DNA of 64,000 bases from the NCBI GenBank assembly GCA_050299835.1, contig JBNKWP010000004.1, positions 186,001-250,000 on the forward strand, read 5' to 3'. The notes beneath the pieces were generated by a model. It did no database searches and was not told the DNA's origin. It saw only the letters and a list, made by a program, of their open reading frames with translations. Positions 8,687 through 18,044 of this stretch are shown here, piece after piece. The stretch is from JAJDOD01 sp050299835 (GTDB lineage: Bacteria; Pseudomonadota; Alphaproteobacteria; Rhodobacterales; Rhodobacteraceae). Position 1 is the first letter of the stretch, and every line of letters begins with the position of its first letter. Both the position numbers and the translations under genes were made by a program.

Positions 8687-9847
8687 TCAGCCCGCCGGCA
8701 GACGGCTCTCCACCATCTCCACGTACCACGAACAGCCGAACGGAATCGCCTCGTCGGTGAAGTTGTAATCAGGGCTGTGCAACTTCGCCGTGTCACCATT
8801 GCCGACGAAGATATAAGCGCCGGGTCGGGCGTTCAGCATGAAGGAGAAATCCTCGCCCCCCATGGTTACTTCCGCTTCCCGGCAATCGCCCGAGATCTTC
8901 TTCGCGGCTTCGATGGCGTATCCGGTCTCTGCGTCGGAGTTCACCGTCGCGGGATAGTTGCGGACGTAGTTGACCTCCGCCGTGCAGCCGTGGGCGGCGG
9001 CAATGCCTTCGATCACCTCAACCAGTCGCTTCTCAATCAGGTCTTGCGTCCCCGCGTCGAGCGTCCGGCAAGTACCCTTCAACTCCACCCGTTCAGGAAT
9101 GATGTTGAACGCCTTGGACGAGGTCTCGAACGATGTAACGGAAACCACAGCTTCCCGCATCGGTGTCACATTCCGGCTGACGATGGTCTGAAGCGCCAGC
9201 ACGATCTGCGCGGCGGCAACCGTAGTGTCGATGGTCTCATCCGGTTTTGCACCATGCCCGCCCTTGCCGACAATCGTGGCCTCGAAGATATCGGTCGCTG
9301 CGAGCATCGCACCGGGTTTGATCGCAAAGGCTCCGACCGGAGTGCCGGGCCAGTTGTGCATCCCGTAAACCTCGTCGATGGCGAAACGCTCCATCATGCC
9401 CTCGTTCACCATCTCGCGCCCCCCGCCGCCGCCTTCTTCTGCGGGCTGGAAGATCACTGCGACAGTGCCCGCGAAGTTGCGGGTCTCGGCAAGGTATTTG
9501 GCCGCCCCCAGCAGCATCGAGGTGTGACCGTCATGACCGCAGGCATGCATCTTGCCGGGGGTCTTCGACGCATAAGGCACGCCGGTTTCCTCGAGGATCG
9601 GCAGAGCGTCCATATCGGCACGGAGGCCGACGCAGCGGTCGCCAGGTTTCGACCCCTTGATTATGCCCACCACGCCTGTCTGCCCGATGCCCTCGATTAC
9701 TTCGTCGCAGCCGAATTCCTTCAGCTTCTCCGCCACGATCCCCGCCGTCCGGTGGACGTCGAACAAAAGCTCGGGATGCTCGTGGAAATCATGCCGCCAA
9801 GCGGTGATTTCGGGAAGGAGTTCGGCAAAACGGTTGCGGACGGGCAT
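8687..9847 (-). CDS. M20 aminoacylase/amidohydrolase (hippurate hydrolase-like)
   Basis: This 386-residue di-metal amidohydrolase belongs to the M20D group, which hydrolyses N-acyl amino acids and related amides. Metal and catalytic motifs are HDFHEHPEL near residue 18, GLRADMDALPI near 74, MHACGHDGHTSMLLG near 98, and QPAEEGGGGG near 135. A dimerisation-domain segment follows, with GKGGHGAKPDE and the late VTMGGEDFSFML. It is cytosolic and of typical family length. Both flanking genes are on the same strand but separated by more than 120 bp, so it is probably a single transcription unit. Exact substrate is not determinable. Confidence 0.92.
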   Translation of the reverse strand: MPVRNRFAELLPEITAWRHDFHEHPELLFDVHRTAGIVAEKLKEFGCDEVIEGIGQTGVVGIIKGSKPGDRCVGLRADMDALPILEETGVPYASKTPGKMHACGHDGHTSMLLGAAKYLAETRNFAGTVAVIFQPAEEGGGGGREMVNEGMMERFAIDEVYGMHNWPGTPVGAFAIKPGAMLAATDIFEATIVGKGGHGAKPDETIDTTVAAAQIVLALQTIVSRNVTPMREAVVSVTSFETSSKAFNIIPERVELKGTCRTLDAGTQDLIEKRLVEVIEGIAAAHGCTAEVNYVRNYPATVNSDAETGYAIEAAKKISGDCREAEVTMGGEDFSFMLNARPGAYIFVGNGDTAKLHSPDYNFTDEAIPFGCSWYVEMVESRLPAG

Positions 9848-10003
9848 GGGTGTCCTTTCGGTCTTGGTGGTGCGGGTGTTTTGGCCGGGAGGGCCAACAG
9901 GGTTTTTTACACCGGAGCCGAGGGAACTGCCACATACCGGGCGGAAATTGTGATGCGCTTGGTTCGGCAGTTGCGTACGGCGGGAACGACCCTGATGCGC
10001 GGT

Positions 10004-11215
10004 TTACACCGCCTCAACAGCAATCGCCGTCGCCTCGCCCCCGCCAATACAGATCGACGCCACCCCCCTTTTCGCACCCCTGGCCGACATCGCGCCCAGC
10101 AGCGTCACAAGAATCCGCGCCCCCGACGCTCCGATCGGATGGCCGACCGCCACCGCCCCGCCATGCACGTTCAGCCGCTCATGCTCGATCCCCAATTCGC
10201 TCATCGATGCCATCGGCACACAGGCAAAGGCTTCGTTGATCTCGAAAAGATCCACATCGTCCACCGTCCAGCCGGTCTTCTCGAACAGCCGCTCTTTGGC
10301 GTAAACCGGAGCCGTGGTGAACCAGCCCGGCTCACCCGCATAGGCCGCGTGGCCCACGATCCGCGCCACGGGCGAAAGCCCCAGCGCCTCCGCGCGGCTG
10401 GCGCGGGCAAGAACCAGCGCCGCCGCCCCGTCATTGATGGAAGATGAGGATGCAGCAGTTATGGTGCCGTCCTTCTTGAATGCAGCACGCAGCGTCGGGA
10501 TCTTCTCGGGGTCGATCCGGTCCGGCCCCTCGTCACGGGCGACCGTGACCTCGCCTTTCCGCGTCTTCACCGTCACCGGCGCGATTTCCGCTCCAAACGC
10601 CCCATCGGCGGCGGCCTTGGCGCGACGCACGCTTTCCATCGCGAAGGCATCCTGATCCTCGCGCGTGAATTGGTATTTCTCCGCGCATTCTTCCCCGAAC
10701 GTACCCATGGACCGCCGGGTGCCGTCCGCGGCGATGTCATAGGCGTCTTCCAGCCCGTCCAGCATCATGTGATCCAGAATCCGCGAATGCCCGATCCGCG
10801 CGCCGCCCCGGCCCTGCGGCAGAAGGTAGGGCGCACCGGTCATGCTCTCCATGCCGCCAGCAACAACGACCAGGGCCGAACCGGTGGCAATCGCGTCATG
10901 TGCCTGCATCACCGCTTTCATACCCGACCCGCAAACCTTGGAAATCGTGGTACAGGGAACAGAGGTCGGCAGCCCCGCGCCCAATGCCGCCTGACGCGCC
11001 GGTGCCTGGCCAAGGCCAGCGGGAAGCACGTTGCCCATCAGCACCTCGTCCACGTCCTCCGGCCTCACCCCCGCCCGCGCCACGGCTGCCCTGATCGCAG
11101 TCGCGCCAAGCTCGGTTGCCGAGACACCGGTGAATGCCCCCTGGAACGCGCCAAGCGGTGTGCGGGCCGAACTGCAAATCACAATCGGATCGGTGGTAGA
11201 GGCATCAGGGTTCAT
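10004..11215 (-). CDS. Acetyl-CoA C-acyltransferase (thiolase)
   Basis: This 403-residue biosynthetic-type thiolase condenses or cleaves acetyl-CoA/acetoacetyl-CoA. It carries the acyl-accepting cysteine in TISKVCGSGMKAVMQ, the motif NVHGGAVAVGHPIGASGAR and the second catalytic cysteine in ASICIGGGEA. The ATG at 11215 (MNPDAS) was preferred over an upstream ATG because the extra 35 residues are atypical and family N-termini begin just before PIVICSSARTP. It could serve polyhydroxybutyrate, acetoacetate or beta-oxidation metabolism. No phaB or other pathway gene sits beside it, so the pathway is open. Confidence 0.92.
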   Translation of the reverse strand: MNPDASTTDPIVICSSARTPLGAFQGAFTGVSATELGATAIRAAVARAGVRPEDVDEVLMGNVLPAGLGQAPARQAALGAGLPTSVPCTTISKVCGSGMKAVMQAHDAIATGSALVVVAGGMESMTGAPYLLPQGRGGARIGHSRILDHMMLDGLEDAYDIAADGTRRSMGTFGEECAEKYQFTREDQDAFAMESVRRAKAAADGAFGAEIAPVTVKTRKGEVTVARDEGPDRIDPEKIPTLRAAFKKDGTITAASSSSINDGAAALVLARASRAEALGLSPVARIVGHAAYAGEPGWFTTAPVYAKERLFEKTGWTVDDVDLFEINEAFACVPMASMSELGIEHERLNVHGGAVAVGHPIGASGARILVTLLGAMSARGAKRGVASICIGGGEATAIAVEAV

Positions 11216-11283
11216 GGGGCTCTCCGGGACATGTGAACTCAAAGTCACATGGAAACAGAACCGGAGAAGATCCGCAAAAGCAA

Positions 11284-11309
11284 ACGGCGGCTCCCACCCC
11301 TGGGAACCG
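11284..11309 (-). terminator. Hairpin followed by T-rich stretch after ygfZ
   Basis: On the minus strand a stem of 11 positions with one mismatch (GGCGG.TCCCA against TGGGA.CCGCC) is followed by GTTTGCTTTT. It lies about 90 bp after the YgfZ-like gene and ahead of the thiolase gene. A short GT dinucleotide run lies beside it at 11321-11332. Confidence 0.5.
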
Positions 11310-11398
11310 CCATCCAGCAAGTGTGTGTGTGCGTAGGATCGTCGTAATCGACCCGTGTATCTTCAAATCGAATGGGTGTGACCGAAATGTGGCACACC

Positions 11399-12166
11399 TT
11401 AACCCTTTTGGGGGTCTTTCGAAGGCTCCGGCAGGTCCGCAATCACTGTCGCGTTACCGCAATGCAATGTCTCCCTGGCACGGTCGAAGCGGAGATAGGC
11501 CAGCGCGTCATCGCCGGACCGAGTGTGAAGCTGCCCCACCGGCCGGCCATCGGAAAGTGTAATCTCGGCGCCGGGGGCGGCATCGCCTTCGATCCGAACC
11601 CGCGTCAGGCCCTTTTTCAGGCTGGTTTTGTGCTTCATCCGCGCCGTGACTTCCTGGCCTACATAACACCCTATTTTGAAATCCACGCCATGCAGCGCCT
11701 CGAAATTGGTCTCCAGCGGGTAGCTTTCGTTCTGAATCAGCTCGATCCCGCTCTCGGGAATCATGTGACGGACGCGCAGTGCGTCCCAATCGTGTTCTTC
11801 GCCAGCGCGGCCATCATAAGCGCGCCAGCCCAGAGCCGGATGGCGCGGATCGGCGAATGCGCCCTCGGGCACAGGACCAAGACCACGGGCCACGGCAATT
11901 TCGGTGGGCGCAAGCGCAACATTCGCGCGGAGTTTGTACATGGAAAGCCGCTTGAGCAGGTCATCAGAGAAAGACTCGGCCACATCGATCAGGATCGCGT
12001 CATCCGATGGAACGAGGAAAAAATCGGCCAGGTACTTCCCCTGCGGCGTCAGAAGCGCCGTCCAGACCACCCCGTCCCGCAATTGTCTTACATCATTGGT
12101 GACGAGGTTCTGAAGAAACTCCTCCCGGTCCGACCCGGTAACGGAAATGACGGCGCGGTGCTGCAT
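11399..12166 (-). CDS. ygfZ: YgfZ/GcvT-like folate-binding Fe-S repair protein
   Basis: This 255-residue member of the YgfZ (IBA57-like) family helps tetrahydrofolate-dependent maintenance of certain Fe-S proteins. The diagnostic motif K-x-G-C-Y-x-G-Q-E is present as KIGCYVGQEVTARM around residue 164. The N-terminal DREEFLQNLVTNDV segment is also typical. The ATG at 12166 was chosen over one 18 bases upstream because AAAGAGG sits at a good distance ahead of it. It is divergent from the glycosyltransferase gene at 12227. Confidence 0.9.
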   Translation of the reverse strand: MQHRAVISVTGSDREEFLQNLVTNDVRQLRDGVVWTALLTPQGKYLADFFLVPSDDAILIDVAESFSDDLLKRLSMYKLRANVALAPTEIAVARGLGPVPEGAFADPRHPALGWRAYDGRAGEEHDWDALRVRHMIPESGIELIQNESYPLETNFEALHGVDFKIGCYVGQEVTARMKHKTSLKKGLTRVRIEGDAAPGAEITLSDGRPVGQLHTRSGDDALAYLRFDRARETLHCGNATVIADLPEPSKDPQKG

Positions 12167-12226
12167 CGCTGGCCTCTTTGGCATGTTGGGATCAATATAG
12201 GGGCTGACCGCCGCAACGGAAACGCC

Positions 12227-12910
12227 ATGTCCGCCCCTTTGTCCATCGTGATCCCGACATTGAACGCAGCGCAGGCGCTTCCGGCGACAGCGGATGCACT
12301 CCTGGAAGGTGTGACCTCCGGACTGGTCCGGGAACTCGTGATCTCGGACGGCGGGTCGGATGACGCTATTGCCGACGTGGCGGAGGCTCTGGGCGCGGTC
12401 CTGATCGAAGGCCCCGCCGGGCGCGGCGGGCAACTCGCGCGCGGGGTTGCGGCGGCATCGGGCGACTGGCTGCTGCTCCTTCATGCAGACACACATCTCT
12501 CGCCGGGATGGGCCGGGGCGGTTCACGCACATATCGCGGGCCATCCCGATCAGGCTGCATGGTTCCGGCTGACATTCCGGGCTGACGGCGTTCAACCCCG
12601 GCTGGTGGCGGCGGGAGCAAATTTCAGATCCCGAATATTCGGACTGCCTTACGGCGATCAGGGACTGGTCATTTCCAAACGTCTCCTGAAGGACGCAGGC
12701 GGCATTCAGGCGCTTCCGCTGATGGAGGACGTCGCACTGGCCCGCGCCCTGAAGGGTAAATTGCGAGGGCTGGACGTGGACGCCATGACCTCGGCGGATC
12801 GCTACGAGCGCGACGGCTGGAACCGGCGCGTGCTGCGCAACCTCGGGACACTGGCGCGGTATTACCTTGGCGTCAGGCCGGACGCATTGAAGGCGCGATA
12901 CGAGAAATAG
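12227..12910 (+). CDS. Family 2 glycosyltransferase, TIGR04283-type
   Basis: This 227-residue protein has a GT-A fold start (LSIVIPTLNAA), the acidic motif VISDGGSDD, and LLLLHADTHLSPGW carrying the metal-binding D-x-D-like HADTH. The GLPYGDQGL and MEDV segments are typical of the TIGR04283 group (transferase 2, rSAM/selenodomain-associated), whose real substrate is poorly known. There are no membrane segments. In many genomes a TIGR04282 partner sits alongside; none is seen here. A small AACCC/GGGTT hairpin lies just after the gene, before the convergent ABC exporter gene. Confidence 0.88.
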   Translation: MSAPLSIVIPTLNAAQALPATADALLEGVTSGLVRELVISDGGSDDAIADVAEALGAVLIEGPAGRGGQLARGVAAASGDWLLLLHADTHLSPGWAGAVHAHIAGHPDQAAWFRLTFRADGVQPRLVAAGANFRSRIFGLPYGDQGLVISKRLLKDAGGIQALPLMEDVALARALKGKLRGLDVDAMTSADRYERDGWNRRVLRNLGTLARYYLGVRPDALKARYEK

Positions 12911-12961
12911 CGCGCAACTCATACCGTCCTTCAAAAACCCTGTGGGTTGTTCCGCCTACGC

Positions 12962-14707
12962 TCATTCGTCGAATTGCAGCGCGTGTAGCCGGGCATATAT
13001 CCCGCCGCGCTTCAGCAATTCCTCATGCGGACCTTCGTCCACCACGCGCCCGGCATCCATCACCACGATCTTGTCGGCCGCACGAACCGTCGCCAACCGG
13101 TGGGCGATCACCAGAGTCGTGCGGTCCTTCGACAGCGCATCCAGAGCCGCCTGCACGCGCAGCTCGCTTTCGGCATCCAGCGCCGAGGTCGCCTCGTCCA
13201 TCAACAGGATCGGCGCATCACGAAGTAGAGCGCGGGCAATGGCCACCCGCTGGCGCTGGCCGCCGGACAACTGGCCACCGCGCGGCCCCACCGGCGTGTC
13301 GAGCCCCTGCGGCAGCCGGGCGACGAATTCGGTCAGATGCGCGGCCTCGAGCACCTCGGTCATGCGCCCGTCGCTGACACCGGTCTGAGCCAGCAGGATA
13401 TTGTCGCGAAGACTTTCGTCGAACATCGGCGCGTCCTGGCTCACGACCGCGAAAAGGCCGCGAAGGTCACTTAGACCAAGCGTGTCGATGGGAACCCCAC
13501 CCACGCTCACAACACCCGACTGGACATCAACAAGTCGCGTCAGAACGTTGAACACACTCGATTTCCCTGCGCCCGAGGCACCGACAAGCGCCGTCGTCTC
13601 CCCGGCCTTCGCGGTGAACGACACGCCGTCCAGCGCCGGTTCGCCCTTGTAGAGCAATGTCACATCGTCAAGTGAGATATCCGCCGATCCGGGCTCGCCC
13701 GGGCAGGCTGCCGGCTGCGCTGGCGCTGTTATGGTCGGCTCCACTTCGAACACGGCGCGGATGCGGGCCATGCTGGTTCTGGCGGACGCCCAGGCCCCCG
13801 CGACATTGGCGAGGCGGCGCAGCGGGTCGAAGATCAGGCCCATGGCGGTGAAGAACGACATGAACTCGCCCACCGTTTTCTCGCCATCGACGATCTGACT
13901 GCCGCCGAAATAGATCACACCGGCAAATCCTACGGCCGCCACCACGTCGATCAGCCCCGGCACCGCCGCACCGCCGATCAGTGCCCGTCTTTCATAGCGC
14001 AGGAATTCCCGGACCATACTCCGGAACCGATCTTCCTCGTGTTGCTCGGCGGTGTTCAGCTTGATCGTATTTATGCCGTGAAAAATCTCATCCAGCCGCG
14101 TCGATAGCCGCGCCGCCCGTTCGCGGGCGGCGAATGTAACGCCCCGCACATACCGCAACAGCGCCGCCACCGGCCCGGTCACAAGCGGGACACCAGCAAT
14201 CGCGATCAGCGTCCACAGGGGATCGACCGAGATCGCCACCCAAAGCAGCGCCACCAGCGCGATCACGTCGCGCCCCGCAGCGCTGAGGACCGTCGCCCAG
14301 ACCGAATTGGCCAGCGTGGTGTCGCCACGCACCCGCTCGATCAGAGTGCCGGGAGGATTGTCCTGAAAATACGCACTGTCCAGCGTCAGAAGATGGCCCG
14401 CCATATCCCTCTGCATTGCCGAGGTGATCCTCAGACCCACCACATTCATGATGACCCGGTGTCCAAAGGCCGTTGCCGCGCGCAGCAGGAAGATGCCCGC
14501 GATGGCCGCCGAGACCCATCCGATGGCTCGCGGGTCTCCGGCAATGAAGACATCATCGAACATCGGCTGCATCAGATAGGACAGGCCGCCAAGCGTCGCA
14601 CCTTCCAGCGCCATCAGCACCAGAGCCACGGCAACCGGGACCCGATGCGCCCTGAGATAGCGCCGCCAGACCCAGCCCAGGATCGGTCGGTCGATGCCGT
14701 CTGTCAT
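12962..14707 (-). CDS. ABC exporter, fused permease and ATPase (MsbA-like)
   Basis: This 581-residue half-transporter works as a homodimer. The N-terminal half (about 20-310) holds six hydrophobic helices. The ATPase half has Walker A GASGAGKSS near 375, Q-loop VVSQDAPMFDESL, signature LSGGQRQRVAIARA near 482, Walker B ILLMDEATSALD and the H-loop IAHRLATV. This fits lipid or drug exporters of the MsbA/LmrA type. Its start overlaps the last 4 bases of the tyrosine phosphatase gene, so the two are co-transcribed and probably coupled. Substrate unknown. Confidence 0.92.
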   Translation of the reverse strand: MTDGIDRPILGWVWRRYLRAHRVPVAVALVLMALEGATLGGLSYLMQPMFDDVFIAGDPRAIGWVSAAIAGIFLLRAATAFGHRVIMNVVGLRITSAMQRDMAGHLLTLDSAYFQDNPPGTLIERVRGDTTLANSVWATVLSAAGRDVIALVALLWVAISVDPLWTLIAIAGVPLVTGPVAALLRYVRGVTFAARERAARLSTRLDEIFHGINTIKLNTAEQHEEDRFRSMVREFLRYERRALIGGAAVPGLIDVVAAVGFAGVIYFGGSQIVDGEKTVGEFMSFFTAMGLIFDPLRRLANVAGAWASARTSMARIRAVFEVEPTITAPAQPAACPGEPGSADISLDDVTLLYKGEPALDGVSFTAKAGETTALVGASGAGKSSVFNVLTRLVDVQSGVVSVGGVPIDTLGLSDLRGLFAVVSQDAPMFDESLRDNILLAQTGVSDGRMTEVLEAAHLTEFVARLPQGLDTPVGPRGGQLSGGQRQRVAIARALLRDAPILLMDEATSALDAESELRVQAALDALSKDRTTLVIAHRLATVRAADKIVVMDAGRVVDEGPHEELLKRGGIYARLHALQFDE

Positions 14708-15342
14708 GCCGCCGCCTCGCCCGTGCGGTAGCGAGCCTCCAGCGCGTCCGGGTCGTATCGGGTCTCGACCCAGTCGCGCAATTTGATGCCGCTCTGCCGA
14801 TATGCCGCGAGATAGGCGTCCGCCATGAAGTCGAGGATCCCGTGCCGCTTGCTATTCAGGTGAAGATATTTGAACGAAAGCTGCTTGCGCGCAATTTCGG
14901 GCGGCGTGTCGGTTTGCGCCAGAAGATAGAGAAACGCAGCCAGCCCGGTCCGGTCGATTCCGGATTTACAATGCATGACAAAGGGTTTCTCAGCGTTTCT
15001 GAAGTTATCCAGCAACTCCAGCACGCGATCCTTACCCGTCAAACTCCCCCCGCTGACAGGCGACCGGACGAGTGTAATACCATGCGTCGCGCAGGATTCC
15101 CCCTCCAGCATCGGCAAAGGCGTATCAGGCGCCTTCCCGCGCAAAAGCAGAACCGTCCTGATCCCCCGCTGCGCCCATTTTTCGATCCGACGCCCATCGG
15201 GCTGGTTCGACCGCCAGACGCCCGGCGCGATCTCGTATTCATGGGTCCAGAAGACGCGCAGGAAGCCGTGATCGGTCAACATCAGATGCCGAAAGGCCGC
15301 GCGACGTTCGGCATCGTTGGAAAAAAGGCTGTTCTGCTCCAC
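14704..15342 (-). CDS. Tyrosine/dual-specificity protein phosphatase
   Basis: This 212-residue cysteine-dependent phosphatase has the P-loop HCKSGIDRTG, with nucleophile Cys125 and phosphate-binding Arg131. The upstream segment GVWRSNQPDGRRIEKWAQRG is typical of the small bacterial DSP-like family. There is no signal peptide. It is the first gene of a two-gene unit with the ABC exporter, overlapping by 4 bases. In related operons such phosphatases often sit with envelope lipid or polysaccharide export genes, so its substrate may be a lipid or sugar phosphate rather than a protein. That is inference. Confidence 0.88.
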   Translation of the reverse strand: MEQNSLFSNDAERRAAFRHLMLTDHGFLRVFWTHEYEIAPGVWRSNQPDGRRIEKWAQRGIRTVLLLRGKAPDTPLPMLEGESCATHGITLVRSPVSGGSLTGKDRVLELLDNFRNAEKPFVMHCKSGIDRTGLAAFLYLLAQTDTPPEIARKQLSFKYLHLNSKRHGILDFMADAYLAAYRQSGIKLRDWVETRYDPDALEARYRTGEAAA

Positions 15343-15482
15343 GGGGCCTCGACCGGCTCCTGTTCCTGGGTTTCAGGGATTTAGCCTCTGGGCGTCCGCT
15401 TCACAAGGCGCACGGGCGGTTGACCCTTCCCACGGTGGCTTTTAGGTCTCTGGCAAGTCACATTCCTTCGAAAGTACGAGAC

Positions 15483-16676
15483 ATGAATCTCTCCGGCGGT
15501 CTGCCCTATCTTGCCATTCCCGGCCCTTCCGTGATGCCCGAACGGGTGCTGCGCGCCATGCACCGCTCCGCACCCAATATCTATTACGGTGCGCTCCACG
15601 ACCTGGTGGCGGACCTTGTGCTGCGCCTGAAACGGCTGGCCGGAACGCAGCATCACCTGGCGATCTACATCACCAACGGACATGGCGCATGGGAAGCGGC
15701 GGTGTCGAACGTGCTGTCGCCCGGCGACAAGGTGCTGGTGCCCGCCACGGGTCGTTTTGCGCTCGGTTGGGCCGAGGTGGCGAGGCGCATGGGCGTCGAG
15801 ACCGAGATCCTCGATTTTGGCAAGCGCGACACAATCGACCTCGACCGCGTCAAGGCGCGGCTGGCCGAAGATGACGGGCGGATCAAGGCGGTGATGACGG
15901 TGCAGACCGACACCTCGACCGGGGTCCGCAATGACATCGCCGCCCTTCGCCGCGCCATCGACGAAACGGGCCATGACGCGCTTCTGATGGTCGATTGCAT
16001 GGCCTCCTTCGGCTGCGAAACCTTCGAGATGGACGCCTGGGGCGTGGACGTGATGATGACCGGCTCGCAGAAGGGGCTGATGACCCCACCGGGGCTGGGG
16101 CTGATCTATTTCTCCGACAAGGCCGACCGGGCGCGGGAGACCGCGAAATGCGTCACCCATTACTGGGACTGGCGGCCGCGGACAGATCCACCGCAATTCT
16201 ACATGTATTTCTGCGGCACCGCGCCGACCCATCACCTGTTCGGACTGGACGAGGCGGTGCGCATGATCGAGGAGGAAGGGCTGGACAATGTGCTCGCCCG
16301 CCACGCTGTCCTCGCACGCGCGATCTGGGCCGCCTTCGATCACTGGGGCACGCAGGGACCGTTGGAGATCAACATCCAGAACCCCGCCCTTCGATCCCAT
16401 TCCGTCACCGCGCTCCGCGCCGGGTCGGAAAAGGCGACGGCCCTGCGAAACTGGTGCGAGACGACCGCCGGTCTGACCCTGGGGATCGGGCTGGGCATGG
16501 CCGAGGACGGCTCTCCCGAATGGGATCACTTCTTCCGCATCGGCCATATGGGGCACCTGAACGCGCAGATGATTCTCGGCGGTCTGGCGACCATCGAGGC
16601 CGGGATGCAGGCAGTTGGCCTGCCCCACGCCTCGGGTGGCATAGAACGCGCCGCAGCGGTAATCGCCGAAGCCTGA
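15483..16676 (+). CDS. Class V aminotransferase (alanine-glyoxylate type)
   Basis: This 397-residue PLP enzyme of the AGAT/serine-glyoxylate family has the N-terminal signature YLAIPGPSVMPERVL and the PLP-contacting ITNGHGAWEAA. MVDCMASFGC carries the pyridine-binding Asp, and TGSQKGLMTPPG the Schiff-base Lys. The ATG at 15483 was chosen because family members start a few residues before this glycine/proline segment. The longer TTG frame adds an unconserved leader. It stands alone, divergent from the phosphatase. The donor/acceptor pair is not set by sequence; glyoxylate amination is most usual. Confidence 0.9.
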   Translation: MNLSGGLPYLAIPGPSVMPERVLRAMHRSAPNIYYGALHDLVADLVLRLKRLAGTQHHLAIYITNGHGAWEAAVSNVLSPGDKVLVPATGRFALGWAEVARRMGVETEILDFGKRDTIDLDRVKARLAEDDGRIKAVMTVQTDTSTGVRNDIAALRRAIDETGHDALLMVDCMASFGCETFEMDAWGVDVMMTGSQKGLMTPPGLGLIYFSDKADRARETAKCVTHYWDWRPRTDPPQFYMYFCGTAPTHHLFGLDEAVRMIEEEGLDNVLARHAVLARAIWAAFDHWGTQGPLEINIQNPALRSHSVTALRAGSEKATALRNWCETTAGLTLGIGLGMAEDGSPEWDHFFRIGHMGHLNAQMILGGLATIEAGMQAVGLPHASGGIERAAAVIAEA

Positions 16677-16699
16677 TCCCTGCCAAAAGCTTAGGGTTT

Positions 16700-16873
16700 C
16701 TAATTCCTGGGTCTCAGATCGACAGTCATCAGCCGGTCTGCGCCCCAGGACACAAGCCCGGCTACGACCATGCCCCAGATCGCCCAGATCCCGAAAAGGA
16801 TCATGAAAACAATGACCCCGAATGAAACGAGGAAGGCACCGGTATAGTTTTCGGCTTCGCGCATGTGACCCAT
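16700..16873 (-). CDS. Small single-span membrane protein
   Basis: This 57-residue protein has a short polar N-terminus (MGHMREAENYTG), one long hydrophobic helix (about residues 13-42) and a charged tail DRLMTVDLRPRN. A second ATG three codons in (16864) is an alternative start. It sits between two aminotransferase genes with no obvious partner. I do not recognise a family. Confidence 0.6.
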   Translation of the reverse strand: MGHMREAENYTGAFLVSFGVIVFMILFGIWAIWGMVVAGLVSWGADRLMTVDLRPRN

Positions 16874-16934
16874 GTGGACGAGATTAGCGCGAAAAAATGG
16901 ACAATCGAGTGACAAAAATGTGGGCTGGCAAAAT

Positions 16935-18044
16935 TTAGCCGGGCCGCACCGATAGCAGCGCCTCGGGCAGGGTTTCGGCCAACAGATCAAGGTCTTCGGG
17001 CAGCCCCGCGCTGATGCGGATACAGCGATTTCCGGGCGCGGCGAAGGGCATTCGCACGAAGACACCCCGCGCGACCAGTTCCGCCAGCACCGCCTTGGCA
17101 AAGGCATCGTCCTGCCCGCAGTCGATGGTGACGAAGTTGGTGGCCGAAGGCAGCGGCGTCAGCCCGTTCGCGACCGCAATCTCCCCGATCCGCGCACGCG
17201 CCTCGGCCACGCGGGTCCGCACCTCCGCCACCCAGCCCGGATCGCCAAGCGCGGCCAGCGCCGCCGCCTGGCTCACTCGCGACATCCCGAAATGGTTGCG
17301 GATCTTCTCGAAGCCCCGGATCACATCCGCCCGCCCGAGCGCATAACCCACGCGCATGCCAGCCAATCCGTAAGCCTTGGAAAAGGTCCGCATCCGGATC
17401 ACGCGCGGGTCGCTGACATCGATCGCAGGCACAGCACCCTCGGGCGCGAATTCGACATAGGCCTCGTCGAGGACCAGCAGACAATTCTCCGGCAGGTTCG
17501 CGATCATCGCATCAAGCGTTGCGGCATCGTGCCAGGACCCCATCGGGTTGTCAGGATTGGCCAGATAGATCAGCTTCGCGTTTTCCCGCCGCGCAGCTTC
17601 AAGCAGACTCTCCGGGTCTTCCCGGTCATCGACGTATGGCACCGTCACCAGTTTCCCGCCGAACCCCGCAACATGGTAGTTGAAGGTCGGATAGGCGCCG
17701 TCGGATGTCACCACCGCGTCGCCCTCGCCCACATAGAGCCGGACCACATAGCCCAGAAGCGCATCCACGCCCTCGCCCACCACTACTTCGTCGGGCGCGA
17801 TACCAAGCGACGCGGCCAGCGCATTGCGCAGGTCGTGGGATTCGGGGTCCCCGTACATCCAGGCACCGCTCGCGGCCTCCCGGATCGCCTCGATGACGCG
17901 CGGCGACGGGCCGAAGACACTTTCGTTGGCCCCCAGCCGCGCGGCGAAAACCCGACCGCTCTGCCGTTCGATCGCTTCGGGACCGACGAAGGGAACGGCG
18001 GCAGGCAGGCTTTGGGCCAAGGGCGTTTCCATAGGGCGTTTCAT
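16935..18044 (-). CDS. PLP-dependent aminotransferase, histidinol-phosphate type
   Basis: This 369-residue class I/II aminotransferase resembles HisC. It has the cofactor motif ANPDNPMGSWHD, the Asp in VLDEAYVEFAP, Schiff-base Lys in RTFSKAYGLAGMRVGY, and the C-terminal CIRISAGLPEDLD. The ATG at 18044 (MKRPMETP) is preferred over a start 12 codons upstream in an Arg-rich run. It is not in a histidine operon, so it could be a second aromatic or histidinol-phosphate aminotransferase instead of the biosynthetic HisC. Confidence 0.85.
   Translation of the reverse strand: MKRPMETPLAQSLPAAVPFVGPEAIERQSGRVFAARLGANESVFGPSPRVIEAIREAASGAWMYGDPESHDLRNALAASLGIAPDEVVVGEGVDALLGYVVRLYVGEGDAVVTSDGAYPTFNYHVAGFGGKLVTVPYVDDREDPESLLEAARRENAKLIYLANPDNPMGSWHDAATLDAMIANLPENCLLVLDEAYVEFAPEGAVPAIDVSDPRVIRMRTFSKAYGLAGMRVGYALGRADVIRGFEKIRNHFGMSRVSQAAALAALGDPGWVAEVRTRVAEARARIGEIAVANGLTPLPSATNFVTIDCGQDDAFAKAVLAELVARGVFVRMPFAAPGNRCIRISAGLPEDLDLLAETLPEALLSVRPG

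Noticed and set aside
9881..9908. Plus-strand hairpin TTGGCC/GGCCAA followed by six T, like an intrinsic terminator.
   Set aside because: There is no plus-strand gene before it; it lies in the 5' leader of the minus-strand M20 gene, where the T run would be A. Kept only as a curiosity.
5807..10447. A very long open frame on the plus strand across the glycosyltransferase and M20 genes.
   Set aside because: Its translation is Arg/His/Pro-rich low-complexity antisense of two clear minus-strand genes, an effect of high GC.
11321..11332. GT dinucleotide run.
   Set aside because: Too short to be treated as a functional microsatellite.
12185..12934. Extension of the minus-strand YgfZ frame through the glycosyltransferase gene.
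   Set aside because: Sequence is unlike any YgfZ N-terminus and antisense to a clear GT2 gene; the ribosome site supports the start at 12166.
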